NCBI GenBank assembly: GCA_030430385.1
Contig: JAUIFO010000012.1
Location: 62,001-126,000, forward strand
DNA length: 64,000 nucleotides
Origin: Bacteroidia bacterium
Lineage (GTDB): Bacteria > Bacteroidota > Bacteroidia > Flavobacteriales > Flavobacteriaceae
Direction of reading: 5' to 3'
Positions 50,730 to 60,857 of the stretch are shown here, in pieces. Every line of letters starts with the position of its first letter. The stretch's first letter is position 1. The position numbers were made by a program, and so were the translations under genes. The notes under the pieces were generated by a model. That model searched no databases. It saw nothing but the letters and a program-made list of their open reading frames with translations, and had not been told where the DNA came from.

Positions 50730-53720
50730 ATGAGTTATCATTTTAATGAGATAGAAGCCAAATGGCAAAAATATTGGTCAGAGCATCAGACTTTTAAAGC
50801 TAAAAACAACAGTGATAAGCCTAAATATTATGTGTTAGATATGTTTCCTTATCCTAGTGGAGCTGGTTTACATGTTGGTCATCCATTAGGTTATATTGCG
50901 AGTGATATTTATGCGCGTTATAAACGTCATAAAGGCTTTAATGTGTTGCACCCTCAAGGTTATGATAGTTTTGGGTTGCCTGCCGAGCAATATGCTATTC
51001 AAACAGGTCAGCATCCTGCAGTTACAACTGAAACAAACATCACCACCTATCGTCGTCAATTGGATAAGATTGGATTTTCGTTCGATTGGAGTAGAGAAGT
51101 GCGTACCAGTAATCCTGAGTATTACAAGTGGACACAATGGATCTTTATTCAATTATTTGAGTCGTATTATTGTAATGATGCTGATAAAGCACGTCCAATT
51201 TCAGAATTGATTGCTGTATTTGAAACTGAAGGGAATCAAACCATTAATGCAGCTTGTGATGATGATGTTATTCCTTTTTCTGCGGAAGAATGGAAGCAAT
51301 TTTCTTCGGAAAAACAGCAAGATATATTACTACAATACAGACTTACGTATTTAGCTGAAACGGAAGTGAATTGGTGCCCAGCACTCGGAACAGTTCTAGC
51401 AAATGACGAAATCGTCAATGGGGTTTCAGAACGTGGTGGTCATCCTGTTATTAGAAAGAAAATGACGCAATGGAGTATGCGGATTTCTGCTTATGCTGAA
51501 CGTTTGCTTCAAGGTTTGGAAACTATAGATTGGACAGATTCACTTAAGGAAAGTCAGCGTAATTGGATTGGAAAATCGGTTGGTGCAGCAGTAACGTTTA
51601 ATGTTATTCCGACGATGGTGACTGAGGCTCTCGAAGTCACCAAAAACACGGACACTTCGAGTACCTCAGTGTCCAGAACAATCGAAGTCTTCACCACACG
51701 ACCTGACACGATTTTCGGTGTGTCCTTCATGACCTTAGCACCAGAACATGAATTGGTTTCTAAAATCACAACTCCAGATCAAAAAGCTGAGGTTGAAGCG
51801 TACATTGAAGCCACAGCAAAACGAAGTGAACGTGATCGTATGGCAGATGTTAAAACCATCTCAGGAGCATTTACAGGTGCATATGCCGAGCATCCATTTA
51901 CCAAAGCTCCAATTCCAATTTGGATTGGCGATTATGTGTTGGCTGGCTACGGAACAGGTGCTGTAATGTCTGTGCCTTGTGGTGATCAACGTGATTATGA
52001 TTTTGCGAAACACTTTAATATTCCAATTCCAAATATTTTTGAAGGCGTTGATATTTCTGAAGAAGCTTTCGCTTCAAAGGATAATGTGAAAATTGCTAAC
52101 AGCGATTTCCTTAATGGAATGAACTACAAAAAAGCAACCAAACGTGCGATTTACGAATTAGAGCAATTAGGTCAAGGTAAAGGAAAAACCAATTACAGAT
52201 TGCGTGATGCGGTGTTTAGCAGACAACGTTATTGGGGCGAACCATTTCCTGTGTACTATGTCAACGGAAAACCACAAATGATCGATGCCAAGCATCTACC
52301 AATTGTTTTACCAGACGTTGAAAAATATTTGCCAACCGAAGAAGGCGAACCACCTTTAGGTCGCGCTGATGTTTGGGCTTGGGATACAAAACACAATAAA
52401 GTAGTATCTAATGATTTGGTGACTGAGGCTCTCGAAGTCACCTCTAATGATAATGTCATTCAGAGCGCTAGCGAAGAATCTCATTCTGTCGCGTCGAGCA
52501 TGTCACCTCGAGCGGAGTCGAGAGGTGAGACATTTCAAGATAACGGAATCTATCCTCTAGAACTCAACACCATGCCAGGTTGGGCAGGAAGTTCTTGGTA
52601 TTTCTTTAGATATATGGAAGAACAAGCCAATAGAGGTGACGCCTTTGCTTCTGAAGAGGCGTTAAAATATTGGGAGAATGTCGATTTATACATTGGTGGA
52701 AGCGAACACGCTACAGGACATTTATTATACGCACGTTTTTGGGTGAAGTTTTTAAACGATAGAGGCTTTGTTGGAGTTGATGAACCCTTTAAAAAGCTCA
52801 TTAACCAAGGGATGATTTTAGGGACGAGTGCTTTTGTCTACAGAGAAGAAGGAACAAATATCTTTTTGTCTAAAGGCTTAATTGATGGAAAAAATGTTCA
52901 AGCTATACATTCTGATGTGTCTTTTGTCAATGCTTCTGATGAATTAGATGTTGAAGCTTTTAAAAATTGGCGACCTGAGTTTAAAAAAGCAGAGTTTGTA
53001 TTAGAGGATGGGGTCTACAAAGTTGGTCGCGACGTCGAAAAAATGTCTAAGTCCAAATACAACGTTGTGAATCCAGACAATATTTGTGAGCAGTATGGTG
53101 CAGATAGTTTGCGTTTATACGAAATGTTTTTGGGGCCTTTAGAGCAAGCTAAACCCTGGAATACGGCAGGTATTACTGGTGTACATGGCTTTTTGAAAAA
53201 ACTTTGGAAGCTCTATGTTGGTCAAGACGGCTTAAATGTTAAGGATACTGAACCTACTAAAGACAACCTAAAAACCCTTCATAAAACCATCAAAAAAGTT
53301 GAGGACGATATTGAGAATTTTTCGTTCAATACATCAGTATCAACCTTTATGATTGCAGTTAATGAGTTGACCGCTCAAACGTGTACTAGCAAACAAATCC
53401 TAGAGCCATTATTGATTCTAATTTCACCTTATGCACCTCATATCGCTGAAGAATTATGGCAGCAGCTCGGACATACAAAGTCAATATCTACTGCAGCTTT
53501 TCCAATTTTTGAAGAAAAACATTTGGTTGAAAGCAGCAAGAATTATCCGATTTCATTTAACGGAAAAATGCGTTTTACACTTGAGCTTCCGTTAGATATG
53601 AGTAAAGAAGATATTGAAAAAACAGTGATGGCTCATGAAAAAACCATTGCACAATTGGATGGTCGTACACCTAAAAAAGTGATTGTGGTTCCTGGAAAAA
53701 TTGTCAATATTGTAGGATAG
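50730..53720 (+). CDS. leuS: Leucine--tRNA ligase with two in-frame repeat insertions
   Basis: 996 residues from ATG 50730; the TTG at 50706 would read through the promoter boxes. Class I catalytic motifs HVGH (48-51) and KMSKS (771-775) are present, as are the editing-domain [13 protein letters not shown] and GTGAVMSVP. Two stretches look foreign to the family. Around residues 296-316, between FNVIPT and IEVFTTRP, lies [19 protein letters not shown]. At about 563-602, before [13 protein letters not shown], lies [12 protein letters not shown] plus a Ser/Glu-rich segment. Both are encoded by palindromic repeats (51617, 52418). The frame stays open and all catalytic motifs remain, so the enzyme is probably functional. 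Confidence 0.96.
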   Translation: MSYHFNEIEAKWQKYWSEHQTFKAKNNSDKPKYYVLDMFPYPSGAGLHVGHPLGYIASDIYARYKRHKGFNVLHPQGYDSFGLPAEQYAIQTGQHPAVTTETNITTYRRQLDKIGFSFDWSREVRTSNPEYYKWTQWIFIQLFESYYCNDADKARPISELIAVFETEGNQTINAACDDDVIPFSAEEWKQFSSEKQQDILLQYRLTYLAETEVNWCPALGTVLANDEIVNGVSERGGHPVIRKKMTQWSMRISAYAERLLQGLETIDWTDSLKESQRNWIGKSVGAAVTFNVIPTMVTEALEVTKNTDTSSTSVSRTIEVFTTRPDTIFGVSFMTLAPEHELVSKITTPDQKAEVEAYIEATAKRSERDRMADVKTISGAFTGAYAEHPFTKAPIPIWIGDYVLAGYGTGAVMSVPCGDQRDYDFAKHFNIPIPNIFEGVDISEEAFASKDNVKIANSDFLNGMNYKKATKRAIYELEQLGQGKGKTNYRLRDAVFSRQRYWGEPFPVYYVNGKPQMIDAKHLPIVLPDVEKYLPTEEGEPPLGRADVWAWDTKHNKVVSNDLVTEALEVTSNDNVIQSASEESHSVASSMSPRAESRGETFQDNGIYPLELNTMPGWAGSSWYFFRYMEEQANRGDAFASEEALKYWENVDLYIGGSEHATGHLLYARFWVKFLNDRGFVGVDEPFKKLINQGMILGTSAFVYREEGTNIFLSKGLIDGKNVQAIHSDVSFVNASDELDVEAFKNWRPEFKKAEFVLEDGVYKVGRDVEKMSKSKYNVVNPDNICEQYGADSLRLYEMFLGPLEQAKPWNTAGITGVHGFLKKLWKLYVGQDGLNVKDTEPTKDNLKTLHKTIKKVEDDIENFSFNTSVSTFMIAVNELTAQTCTSKQILEPLLILISPYAPHIAEELWQQLGHTKSISTAAFPIFEEKHLVESSKNYPISFNGKMRFTLELPLDMSKEDIEKTVMAHEKTIAQLDGRTPKKVIVVPGKIVNIVG
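51617..51674. repeat. Inverted repeat pair inside leuS (editing-domain entry)
   Basis: Unit on plus, 51617-51641: stem GGTGAC/GTCACC, loop TGAGGCTCTCGAA. Unit on minus, 51650-51674: stem GGACAC/GTGTCC, loop TGAGGTACTCGAA. An 8-nt spacer separates them. The block adds about 20 codons in frame and reads VTEALEVT in the first unit. Confidence 0.85.
52418..52531. repeat. Composite repeat block inside leuS
   Basis: Three repeat types in a row. At 52418-52442 is a unit identical to the plus unit at 51617. At 52455-52481 is GTCATTCAGAGCG...GAAGAATCT, as at 1672. At 52502-52531 is GTCACCTCGAGCG...TCGAGAGGTGAGAC, a hairpin with CACCTCGA/TCGAGAGGTG arms. About 38 codons are added and the first unit is read in the same frame (VTEALEVT) as in the other leuS copy. 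Confidence 0.82.
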
Positions 53721-53722
53721 GT

Positions 53723-54085
53723 ATGATTTTGTCAAGGCTCAAAAGAAATGATAAAATCGGACTATTCTTTTTTGTAGCCTTTGTTACCAGCATGTCTTTA
53801 CTTTGGTTTTTTGAAGAACGCTATGATAAAGCAGCTTGGTTAAGCACACCTTCAGAGCGTTATAAAATGGTTGATGACATTATTGAGTCGCAATTATTGA
53901 TGCGGAAATCTAAAGCTGAGGTAATCGAGCTATTAGGGCAACCTGACACGACACTTTCACAACCTGAAGATGGGTTTATATATCGATTAGGAACACCTCC
54001 AAGTTTTTTTGATGACAAACCCGAACAATTACTCATCATTTTTGAATTAGGCAGTGTTTCAAAAGTAACGCTTGCTCTTGAATGA
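53723..54085 (+). CDS. Small membrane-anchored protein, SmpA/OmlA-like
   Basis: A 120-residue protein with an N-terminal membrane helix (about 12-29, GLFFFVAFVTSMSLLWFF) and a small domain with RKSKAEVIELLGQPDTT...DGFIYRLG, which resembles the helix-turn of SmpA/BamE-type folds. It starts 2 bases after the leuS stop. Function is unknown. The 220-base gap after it holds no gene that I can support. Confidence 0.68.
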   Translation: MILSRLKRNDKIGLFFFVAFVTSMSLLWFFEERYDKAAWLSTPSERYKMVDDIIESQLLMRKSKAEVIELLGQPDTTLSQPEDGFIYRLGTPPSFFDDKPEQLLIIFELGSVSKVTLALE

Positions 54086-54305
54086 TATTTCATCAATGTT
54101 AAATTTAATGGTTTAACTGCGGATGACTTTGATGAGTAAAAGCGAGTATCAATTCATAAAAAAAGGTTTTAAAAATTGAAGATTTTTTAATTTGACTTCC
54201 CTTATTTACGAACTTCATAAAAATTAAAAGGAACTTAAATATCTTCAGGTGCGCTTTAAATTTTCATTGTAAATTTCTTCCAATAACCGTTAATTAATAC
54301 TAGGT

Positions 54306-55403
54306 ATGAATATTGGAGTTCCCAAAGAAATAAAAAGCAATGAAAGTCGTGTAGGCATGACACCTTCAGGTGTGTTTGAGCTCACCAAACAAAATCACAA
54401 AGTCTTTGTTCAAAAAAATGCAGGCTTTGGAAGTGGATTTTTTGATCAAGACTATATTAATGTTGGAGCCATCATATTAGATGCCATTGAAGAGGTATAT
54501 GATGCTAGTGAGATGATTGTCAAAGTTAAAGAACCCATTGAAGAAGAATATCCGTTAATAACCTCAAAGCATACAGTGTTTACATATTTTCATTTTGCCT
54601 CTAGTGAAGTATTAACTAAACAAATGCTTAAAAGCAAAGCGGTATGCATTGCCTATGAAACCGTTGAAGATCCCGATGGAAGTTTACCTCTGCTAACACC
54701 AATGTCCGAAGTTGCTGGCCGAATGGCAATCCAGCAAGGTGCTAAATATTTAGAAAAACCAATAAAAGGCAGAGGTGTTTTACTGGGAGGTGTTCCTGGT
54801 GTGCCTCCAGGAAAGGTTTTAGTTTTAGGCGCAGGAGTTGTTGGTATTCAAGCAGCAAAAATGGCAGCTGGATTAGGCGCTCATGTTACTATTATGGATA
54901 TCAATATGAAGCAATTACGCTATGTGAACGATGTTATGCCTAATCATGTAGTTACCGAGTTTTCAAGTGAATATAATATTAGAAAACGTATCAAAGACCA
55001 TGATCTAATTGTAGGAGGTGTTTTGATCAAAGGCGCTAAAGCACCAAAATTAATTACACGTGATATGTTAAAGGAAATGCGTCCAGGAACTGTCGTTGTA
55101 GATGTTGCTGTAGATCAAGGTGGTTGTATAGAAACAACGCGAGCTACTACTCATGAAGATCCAACGTATATTATAGATGACGTGGTACATTATTGTGTTG
55201 CCAATATGCCTGGAGCTGTGCCATATACTTCAACATTAGCATTAACGAATGTCACGTTACCGTATGTTTTAAAATTGGCTAATCTTGGTTGGGAGAAGGC
55301 AACAAAAATTGATAAAACTCTAGAAAAAGGATTAAATATTGTTAATGGTGAAATTGTATACCAAGAAATAGCTGAAGCCTTTGATAGTGTATTAATATCC
55401 TAA
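54306..55403 (+). CDS. ald: Alanine dehydrogenase
   Basis: Converts alanine to pyruvate and ammonia with NAD. A 365-residue protein with the substrate-binding Arg15 (NESRVGMTP), Lys75 (IVKVKEP) and His96 (TYFHFAS), the Rossmann motif VLVLGAGVVGIQAAKMAA and Asp in VVDVAVDQGGCIET (about residue 270). GAVPYTSTLALTNVTLPYV is typical. The N-terminal MNIGVPKEIK fixes the start. Confidence 0.96.
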   Translation: MNIGVPKEIKSNESRVGMTPSGVFELTKQNHKVFVQKNAGFGSGFFDQDYINVGAIILDAIEEVYDASEMIVKVKEPIEEEYPLITSKHTVFTYFHFASSEVLTKQMLKSKAVCIAYETVEDPDGSLPLLTPMSEVAGRMAIQQGAKYLEKPIKGRGVLLGGVPGVPPGKVLVLGAGVVGIQAAKMAAGLGAHVTIMDINMKQLRYVNDVMPNHVVTEFSSEYNIRKRIKDHDLIVGGVLIKGAKAPKLITRDMLKEMRPGTVVVDVAVDQGGCIETTRATTHEDPTYIIDDVVHYCVANMPGAVPYTSTLALTNVTLPYVLKLANLGWEKATKIDKTLEKGLNIVNGEIVYQEIAEAFDSVLIS

Positions 55404-55493
55404 ATCAGTTTGATGCGTACTGACAAATTTTCCTAAAGTGAACTTGGCTTACTTTTTGCTATCTTTATTGTAACTAATTTAATTTTTAAAATT

Positions 55494-56198
55494 ATGAATG
55501 GAATGATGGGATATTATATACTAATTGGTGCCATTGCTTTGGTTAGCTGGTTAGTAAGTAACCAATTAAAACGAAAGTTTGCTAAATATTCTAAAACGCA
55601 ACTTAGAAACGGAATGAGTGGAAGGGAAATTGCTGAAAAAATGTTAGCAGATCATGGAATTACTGATGTTGAAGTAATTTCAGTGAGAGGTCAATTGACA
55701 GATCATTACAATCCAAAAAATAAAACAGTTAACTTAAGTGAAGCAGTATACAGTCAGAGAAATGCAGCTGCAGCAGCTGTAGCAGCGCACGAAGTTGGAC
55801 ATGCTGTGCAACATGCTCAAGCTTATAGTGCTTTAGGAATGCGTTCTGCATTAGTGCCTATTGTGAGTGCAACATCTGGTATGTCGCAATGGTTGGTGAT
55901 TGGTGGTTTGGTTCTTGGAGCAGCAGCTGGTGTTGGTTTAGGGTATTGGGTTGCATTGGCAGGACTCGCTTTTATGGGATTTGCTACGTTGTTCAGTTTT
56001 ATCACATTACCTGTAGAATATGATGCAAGTAACAGAGCATTAGCTTGGTTAAAAAATAAAAATGTCGTAACACCAGAAGAATACAAAGGTTCTGAAGACG
56101 CTTTAAAATGGGCTGCAAGAACGTATTTGGTTGCTGCAATTGGAGCATTAGCATCCTTGTTGTATTGGGCACTTCAAGTGTTTGGTGGAAGAGATTAA
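55494..56198 (+). CDS. Zinc metallopeptidase, YugP family
   Basis: A 234-residue membrane protease with an N-terminal helix (about 4-20), the zinc motif AAHEVGHAVQHAQAY (HEVGH, about 102-106) and two or three C-terminal membrane segments. YugP-type proteins are widespread and poorly characterised. A terminator follows the gene. Confidence 0.92.
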   Translation: MNGMMGYYILIGAIALVSWLVSNQLKRKFAKYSKTQLRNGMSGREIAEKMLADHGITDVEVISVRGQLTDHYNPKNKTVNLSEAVYSQRNAAAAAVAAHEVGHAVQHAQAYSALGMRSALVPIVSATSGMSQWLVIGGLVLGAAAGVGLGYWVALAGLAFMGFATLFSFITLPVEYDASNRALAWLKNKNVVTPEEYKGSEDALKWAARTYLVAAIGALASLLYWALQVFGGRD

Positions 56199-56223
56199 CA
56201 AGAATTCAACGCGAATAAAGCGA

Positions 56224-56254
56224 AGTCGGATAAGTGTTTTATCCGACTTTTTTT
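56224..56254 (+). terminator. Terminator after the zinc protease gene
   Basis: AGTCGGATAA pairs with TTATCCGACT around GTGTT and is followed by a T-run. It lies upstream of ATG 56285, which argues against a Bax-inhibitor start at 56234. Confidence 0.85.
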
Positions 56255-56284
56255 ATACATTTAAATGCAATAATAATTACTTAT

Positions 56285-56989
56285 ATGGAAAATCAAATTC
56301 AAGAGGGTGTCTTACTCAGCGAAGTGTCTCAGGTAGATCGTGTAGCCTTTTATAAAAAAACTTACAGTCATGTAGCTGGAGGTGTTTTACTTTTTATCAT
56401 TTTCGAATACCTATTGTTGCAAAGCGAAGCTATCGTTGATTTTGCCTTATCTATGACCGAAGGCTATCGTTGGTTGATCATGTTGGGCGGATTTATGTTA
56501 GCAACAAACTATGCTGAAGGGTTAGCCCTTAAAGCAACCAATAAAAGTACGCAATATCTCGCTTACGGAATATACATTTTAGCCGAAGCATTCATTTTTG
56601 TACCACTCATTTATATCGCAGCTTTTTATATGGATTCTGGTCCTGAAATTTTAAATCAGGCTGCTATTGTAACCCTTGCATTATTTACAGGATTATCTGC
56701 TGTAGTATTTGTAACTCAGAAAGACTTTTCTTTTTTACGCACAGGATTAACGGTTGGGTTTTTTATTGCTTTGGGATTGATTATCGCTGGCATTTTATTC
56801 GGATTTAATTTAGGACTGTGGTTTTCAGTAGCGATGTGTTTATTGGCTGGAGGATCTATATTATATCAAACATCTAATTTGGTACATAAGTATTCAACCG
56901 AAGATTACATCCCTGCAGCGCTAGGCTTATTTGCGTCATTGATGTTACTATTCTGGTATATACTTAGTATTTTTCTTTCTCGAGATTAA
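56285..56989 (+). CDS. Bax inhibitor-1 family membrane protein
   Basis: 234 residues from ATG 56285. About seven membrane helices, starting with VAFYKKTYSHVAGGVLLFIIF, the typical N-terminal YKKTYxHVAxGV of bacterial YbhL/BI-1 (TMBIM) proteins, and FVTQKDFSFLRTGL between helices. Members act as calcium leak channels or modulate membrane proteases; the role here is unknown. Confidence 0.9.
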   Translation: MENQIQEGVLLSEVSQVDRVAFYKKTYSHVAGGVLLFIIFEYLLLQSEAIVDFALSMTEGYRWLIMLGGFMLATNYAEGLALKATNKSTQYLAYGIYILAEAFIFVPLIYIAAFYMDSGPEILNQAAIVTLALFTGLSAVVFVTQKDFSFLRTGLTVGFFIALGLIIAGILFGFNLGLWFSVAMCLLAGGSILYQTSNLVHKYSTEDYIPAALGLFASLMLLFWYILSIFLSRD

Positions 56990-57010
56990 TACGATTAAGA
57001 ACCTGTATAT

Positions 57011-57037
57011 AAAGCATCCGAAAGGATGCTTTTTTTG
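57011..57037 (+). terminator. Terminator after the Bax-inhibitor gene
   Basis: AAAGCATCC pairs with GGATGCTTT across GAAA, followed by a T-run. Confidence 0.88.
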
Positions 57038-57178
57038 TACACTTTAAATTCTATGCAGTTAACTTAAAAATTAATAGTACTGCCTTATTTTAGATAAATA
57101 GGTATTAATATCTATGTAGATTTACGTTGAACGACCTAAATTCATTAACTTTAAAAAGACCTAAATTACATTCCTGTT

Positions 57179-59131
57179 TTGAGACTTGATTCAGTATTTC
57201 TATTATTGTTTTCTCTCTGTTCGTTTGCCCAACAGCAATCAAGTGAATTATCGTTCAAGGTCGATTCATTGCTTCTCAACATTGACAACATACCAACAAC
57301 TCAAGAACAAGTAAGTAATTTAACAGGTTTTGCTGGGAAGTATCGTTATGTTAAAGAAACGAAGGCACTTATTGATAAAGCCATTGATATTTCTGATGCT
57401 TTACATCAAAATGACCTCCTTGCACAATCGTATTATTCTCTTGGGAATTACTATTATTTTAATTCAGAATTAGACTCTTCTTTGTTCTACAATACTAAGG
57501 CTTCAAACTATTTGAACAATGAAGATTTTCTCTTTTTAAAAGCCAAAATTCTTAATTCTAGAGGGACCGTATTAAGAAAAAAGGGTAATGTTATTGATGC
57601 TATTTCAACCTTATTAGAGTCCAAAGAAATTATGGCTAAAGTTGATACGTTACATTTTTCCGACGATAAGAAAACACAATTCAAAGGTCAAAATCTAGTA
57701 TTAAATAATTCCATAGCAAACTTCTACAATCAGATGGAAGAGTATGAGACTGCTTTGCAATATTACGACGATGCTTATGATGCAGCTTTAAAGCTTGACG
57801 CTACAGTAAATGCTGGAGTTATTTTATCTAACAAAGGTGAATCGTTGCTTAATTTTAATCGATTAGAAGATGCCGTTCAAACGCTAATTAAAGGAAAGCA
57901 ATTAAAAATTAAAGGAGCTGCACATCCAAGACTCATTGCAAATTCAGATCTTAATATTGGTTATGCGTATTTAAAGCAAAAGAACTTTGCTGAAGCCGAA
58001 ACCTTTTTAAATGCAGCGCATGATTATTTTACAAATAATAATCTAGAGAATCGGCTGATGCTTGCGTTAAATTATAGAGGTGAATTATTTCAAGAGCAAG
58101 GAAAGTTCATTGAAGCTAAAACAGATTGCGAATTGGCCAAAACAATTGCTCAAAAGCAAAATGACCTAGAGGCTTTTATGAATGCTTGTAAGTGTTTGTA
58201 TGAAGTCAATAAAGATTTAAACCTATTCGAATTATCTCTGGTAAATCACGAAGCTTATATTAAAGCCAAAGATTCGTTGTTCAATGAAAAAAACATAAAA
58301 AAGCAAACGCAACTGGAAATGCAATATGCTTTTGATAAAAAACAAGAAGTTCAACGACTTGAAGCAGAAAAGAAGGAGCGACAACGTAAGCTCTTTCTTT
58401 ATGTGGCGATCTTTGGATTGCTCATTGCAGCCTTACTGACTTATTTGTATCAAAAGAACAAGAACAAAAGTAAATTATTAGCAACACAAAAAGCCTTGCT
58501 TGAAAAAACTGTAGGAGAGAAAAATATGCTTCTTAAAGAAACGCATCATCGTGTTAAAAATAGTTTTCAAATTGTATCTGGACTATTGTTTCTTCAGTCG
58601 GCTAATATCAAAAATGAAGCCGCTTCAAAAGCTTTAAAAGAAACACAAAATAGAATCAATTCCATGGCAGTGTTACATCAAAAACTATACAAGCAAGATC
58701 ACACTACAGGAATTGATTGCAAAGATTATATTACTGCCTTAATGACTGATATCTTTTCATCTTACAGCATTCCAAATATTGAAAAGAAATTAGAGATCGA
58801 ACCCATCATTATGGATATTGAAGTCGTAACTTCGTTAGGTCTCATGATTAACGAGCTAGTGACCAATAGCCTGAAATATGCTTTCTCTGAAAACCAGACT
58901 TATTGTTACATTGAAATTACCTTGAAGAAACATAAAGATGAGGTCATTCTTGAAGTCATCGACAATGGAATCGGACTTCCAGAAGATACAACTAAAGACA
59001 CTCTCGGATTATCTTTGGTAAAGGACTTGGCTCAAAAGATAAGTGCGACAATTAGTTTTCAGTCCTTGCAGGAAACGGCTCCAAAAGGGAGTAAAGTGCG
59101 CATTGTTTTAAACGAAAATGATATATTGTAA
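57179..59131 (+). CDS. TPR-containing sensor histidine kinase, TTG start
   Basis: A 650-residue two-component kinase. The start is TTG 57179: no ATG lies between the in-frame stop at 57152 and it, and the signal sequence LDSVFLLLFSLCSFAQ begins there. The extracytoplasmic part (about 25-390) has several TPR repeats (AQSYYSLGNYYYFNSELDSS, AGVILSNKGESLLNFNRLEDA), then one membrane helix (about 408-424). A HisKA_2-type domain has KETHHRVKNSFQ (His456/457), and the HATPase has INELVTNSLKYAF. It is paired with the LytTR regulator that begins 2 bases later. Confidence 0.9.
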   Translation: MRLDSVFLLLFSLCSFAQQQSSELSFKVDSLLLNIDNIPTTQEQVSNLTGFAGKYRYVKETKALIDKAIDISDALHQNDLLAQSYYSLGNYYYFNSELDSSLFYNTKASNYLNNEDFLFLKAKILNSRGTVLRKKGNVIDAISTLLESKEIMAKVDTLHFSDDKKTQFKGQNLVLNNSIANFYNQMEEYETALQYYDDAYDAALKLDATVNAGVILSNKGESLLNFNRLEDAVQTLIKGKQLKIKGAAHPRLIANSDLNIGYAYLKQKNFAEAETFLNAAHDYFTNNNLENRLMLALNYRGELFQEQGKFIEAKTDCELAKTIAQKQNDLEAFMNACKCLYEVNKDLNLFELSLVNHEAYIKAKDSLFNEKNIKKQTQLEMQYAFDKKQEVQRLEAEKKERQRKLFLYVAIFGLLIAALLTYLYQKNKNKSKLLATQKALLEKTVGEKNMLLKETHHRVKNSFQIVSGLLFLQSANIKNEAASKALKETQNRINSMAVLHQKLYKQDHTTGIDCKDYITALMTDIFSSYSIPNIEKKLEIEPIIMDIEVVTSLGLMINELVTNSLKYAFSENQTYCYIEITLKKHKDEVILEVIDNGIGLPEDTTKDTLGLSLVKDLAQKISATISFQSLQETAPKGSKVRIVLNENDIL

Positions 59132-59133
59132 CT

Positions 59134-59847
59134 ATGAAATCCATATTTATTGTAGAAGACGAACCCATTATTGCCAGAACGATTAAAACAGCTCTGGAAG
59201 AGGAAGGTTATACCATTTGTGGAATCGCCAATAATGGTAAGGAAGCCTTATACGATATTGAGGATTTACAACCTGATTTGGTCTTATTGGATATTACACT
59301 AAAAGGCGATGTAGATGGTATTACTGTTGCAGAAAAACTTCAAACAAAGACCAATATTCCTTATGTGTTTTTAACGTCGCTAACAGATGCCGAAACCACC
59401 GAACGTGTCAAACAAACCAGACCTGCAGGTTTTATAAGTAAACCTTTTACAGTTGCAAGCTTGCGTAATAATATTGAAATAGCACTTTTTAAATTAAATG
59501 ATGCTGAAACCAATAACGAGGATGCAACCGTTGATGACGAAGCACTTTTCATTAAGAACAAAAGTGAGTTTATCAAGCTCAAAAAATCTGAGATCCTTTT
59601 TTTTGAAGCGTCCGATTTTTATTGCTATGCGCATACCTTGGAAAAAAAAACGCTTATTAGCAGGACGTTGAAATATGTAGAAAGCCATTTGAACGATTCA
59701 ACCTTTTTAAGAGTACATCGATCGTATATTGTTAATCTCAAAAAAATAGATGCGCTTTATGATGGCTATCTTAGCATCAACAAGAAAACCATTCCTGTAA
59801 GTAAATCCAATAAAGAGAAATTACACAATTCTCTATCACTGCTCTAA
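59134..59847 (+). CDS. LytTR-family response regulator
   Basis: A 237-residue regulator. The receiver domain (about 1-120) has the phospho-acceptor Asp53 in PDLVLLDITLKG and the KPFTVASL Lys. A LytTR DNA-binding domain (about 140-237) has ILFFEASDFYCYAHT, HRSYIVNLKKIDALYDGY and KKTIPVSKSNKEKL. With the preceding TPR kinase it forms a complete two-component pair. Targets unknown; the surface-protein genes just downstream are candidates. Confidence 0.94.
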   Translation: MKSIFIVEDEPIIARTIKTALEEEGYTICGIANNGKEALYDIEDLQPDLVLLDITLKGDVDGITVAEKLQTKTNIPYVFLTSLTDAETTERVKQTRPAGFISKPFTVASLRNNIEIALFKLNDAETNNEDATVDDEALFIKNKSEFIKLKKSEILFFEASDFYCYAHTLEKKTLISRTLKYVESHLNDSTFLRVHRSYIVNLKKIDALYDGYLSINKKTIPVSKSNKEKLHNSLSLL

Positions 59848-59979
59848 TTTCGTTTACTGAATATTTAGTTCTTTTCACTTAAAAAACAAGCACTTATACT
59901 TTTTTGAATCCTTAACGACGTGAGTTGAGCCTTAATTTTATTGTGATCATTTTATCAACCAACCATTAAAATCATTACA

Positions 59980-60843
59980 ATGAAATCAATTCTTTTAGTT
60001 TTCGCAACATTAACATTTAGTCTTAACTGTATTGCACAAATCACTCTAGTTCCTGATGATAATTTTGAACAAGCTTTAATTGATTTAGGTTATGACTCAG
60101 GACCCTTGAATGGCTTTGTTTTTACAGCAGATATTGAAAACATTATATTTTTAAATGTTGATGGTTATTCAATTTCAGATCTATCAGGAATTGAAGATTT
60201 TGAAGATTTACAATACCTAGTAGTTTCTTTCAATAATTTGACGACCTTGGATCTTAGGTTCAACAGTAAACTAATTCATTTGGCTTGTAATGATAATAAC
60301 CTCAGCAGTCTTAATGTGCGCTACAACTCAAAATTGAGAGATTTAATTTGCGTTAATAACAACTTAACAAGTTTAAATTTGGGTCATAATGTATATCTCG
60401 AAACTTTAATTTGTTGGTCTAACGATTTGATTAATCTTAATGTTAAAAATGGTAAGAATGCTAGAATCAATACATTTATCACTACAAATAATCCTAATTT
60501 ATCATGTATAAGAGTAGATGATCCTGCTTACAGTGAATTACATTGGACGTCCATTGATCCTGCCAGTAGTTTTAGCGAAGATTGTCGATTCAATAGAATG
60601 GCTATTGAAGCTGAAGAACAGTCCTTTTCAGTCTTTCCAAACCCAGTTAATGAGGTGTTGACGGTTTCTACAATTTCTGAAGGCAATTATGTTTTACACA
60701 CCATTGATGGAAAGCGTATTACTAATGGGCAATTGGTTGCTGGCTCAAACTCTATTGATGTTTCAAGTCTTTATGCTGGATTATACATTTTAACTATGAA
60801 TGATGAGGAGACTTCAATTCAAAAGAAGATTCTTAAGAACTAA
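59980..60843 (+). CDS. Secreted leucine-rich-repeat protein with T9SS sorting domain
   Basis: A 287-residue protein, signal peptide ending LNCIAQ. The start ITLVPDDNFEQALIDLG and following short LRR steps (LTTLDLRFNSKLIHLACNDN, LSSLNVRYNSKL) resemble the protein at 18997 but with fewer repeats. A C-terminal T9SS sorting domain follows (VFPNPVNEVLTVST, GNYVLHTIDGKRI, LYAGLYILTMNDEE). It is probably surface exposed and lies in a run of exported-protein genes. Confidence 0.87.
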   Translation: MKSILLVFATLTFSLNCIAQITLVPDDNFEQALIDLGYDSGPLNGFVFTADIENIIFLNVDGYSISDLSGIEDFEDLQYLVVSFNNLTTLDLRFNSKLIHLACNDNNLSSLNVRYNSKLRDLICVNNNLTSLNLGHNVYLETLICWSNDLINLNVKNGKNARINTFITTNNPNLSCIRVDDPAYSELHWTSIDPASSFSEDCRFNRMAIEAEEQSFSVFPNPVNEVLTVSTISEGNYVLHTIDGKRITNGQLVAGSNSIDVSSLYAGLYILTMNDEETSIQKKILKN

Positions 60844-60857
60844 TAAAAACGATCATT

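Noticed and set aside
54086-54305. 220-base gap between the SmpA-like gene and ald
   Set aside because: I looked for a small ORF, RNA gene or hairpin and saw only AT-rich sequence without a supportable feature.
56234-56284. Upstream start for the Bax-inhibitor gene
   Set aside because: These codons lie in the terminator hairpin of the previous gene, and the family N-terminus begins near ATG 56285.
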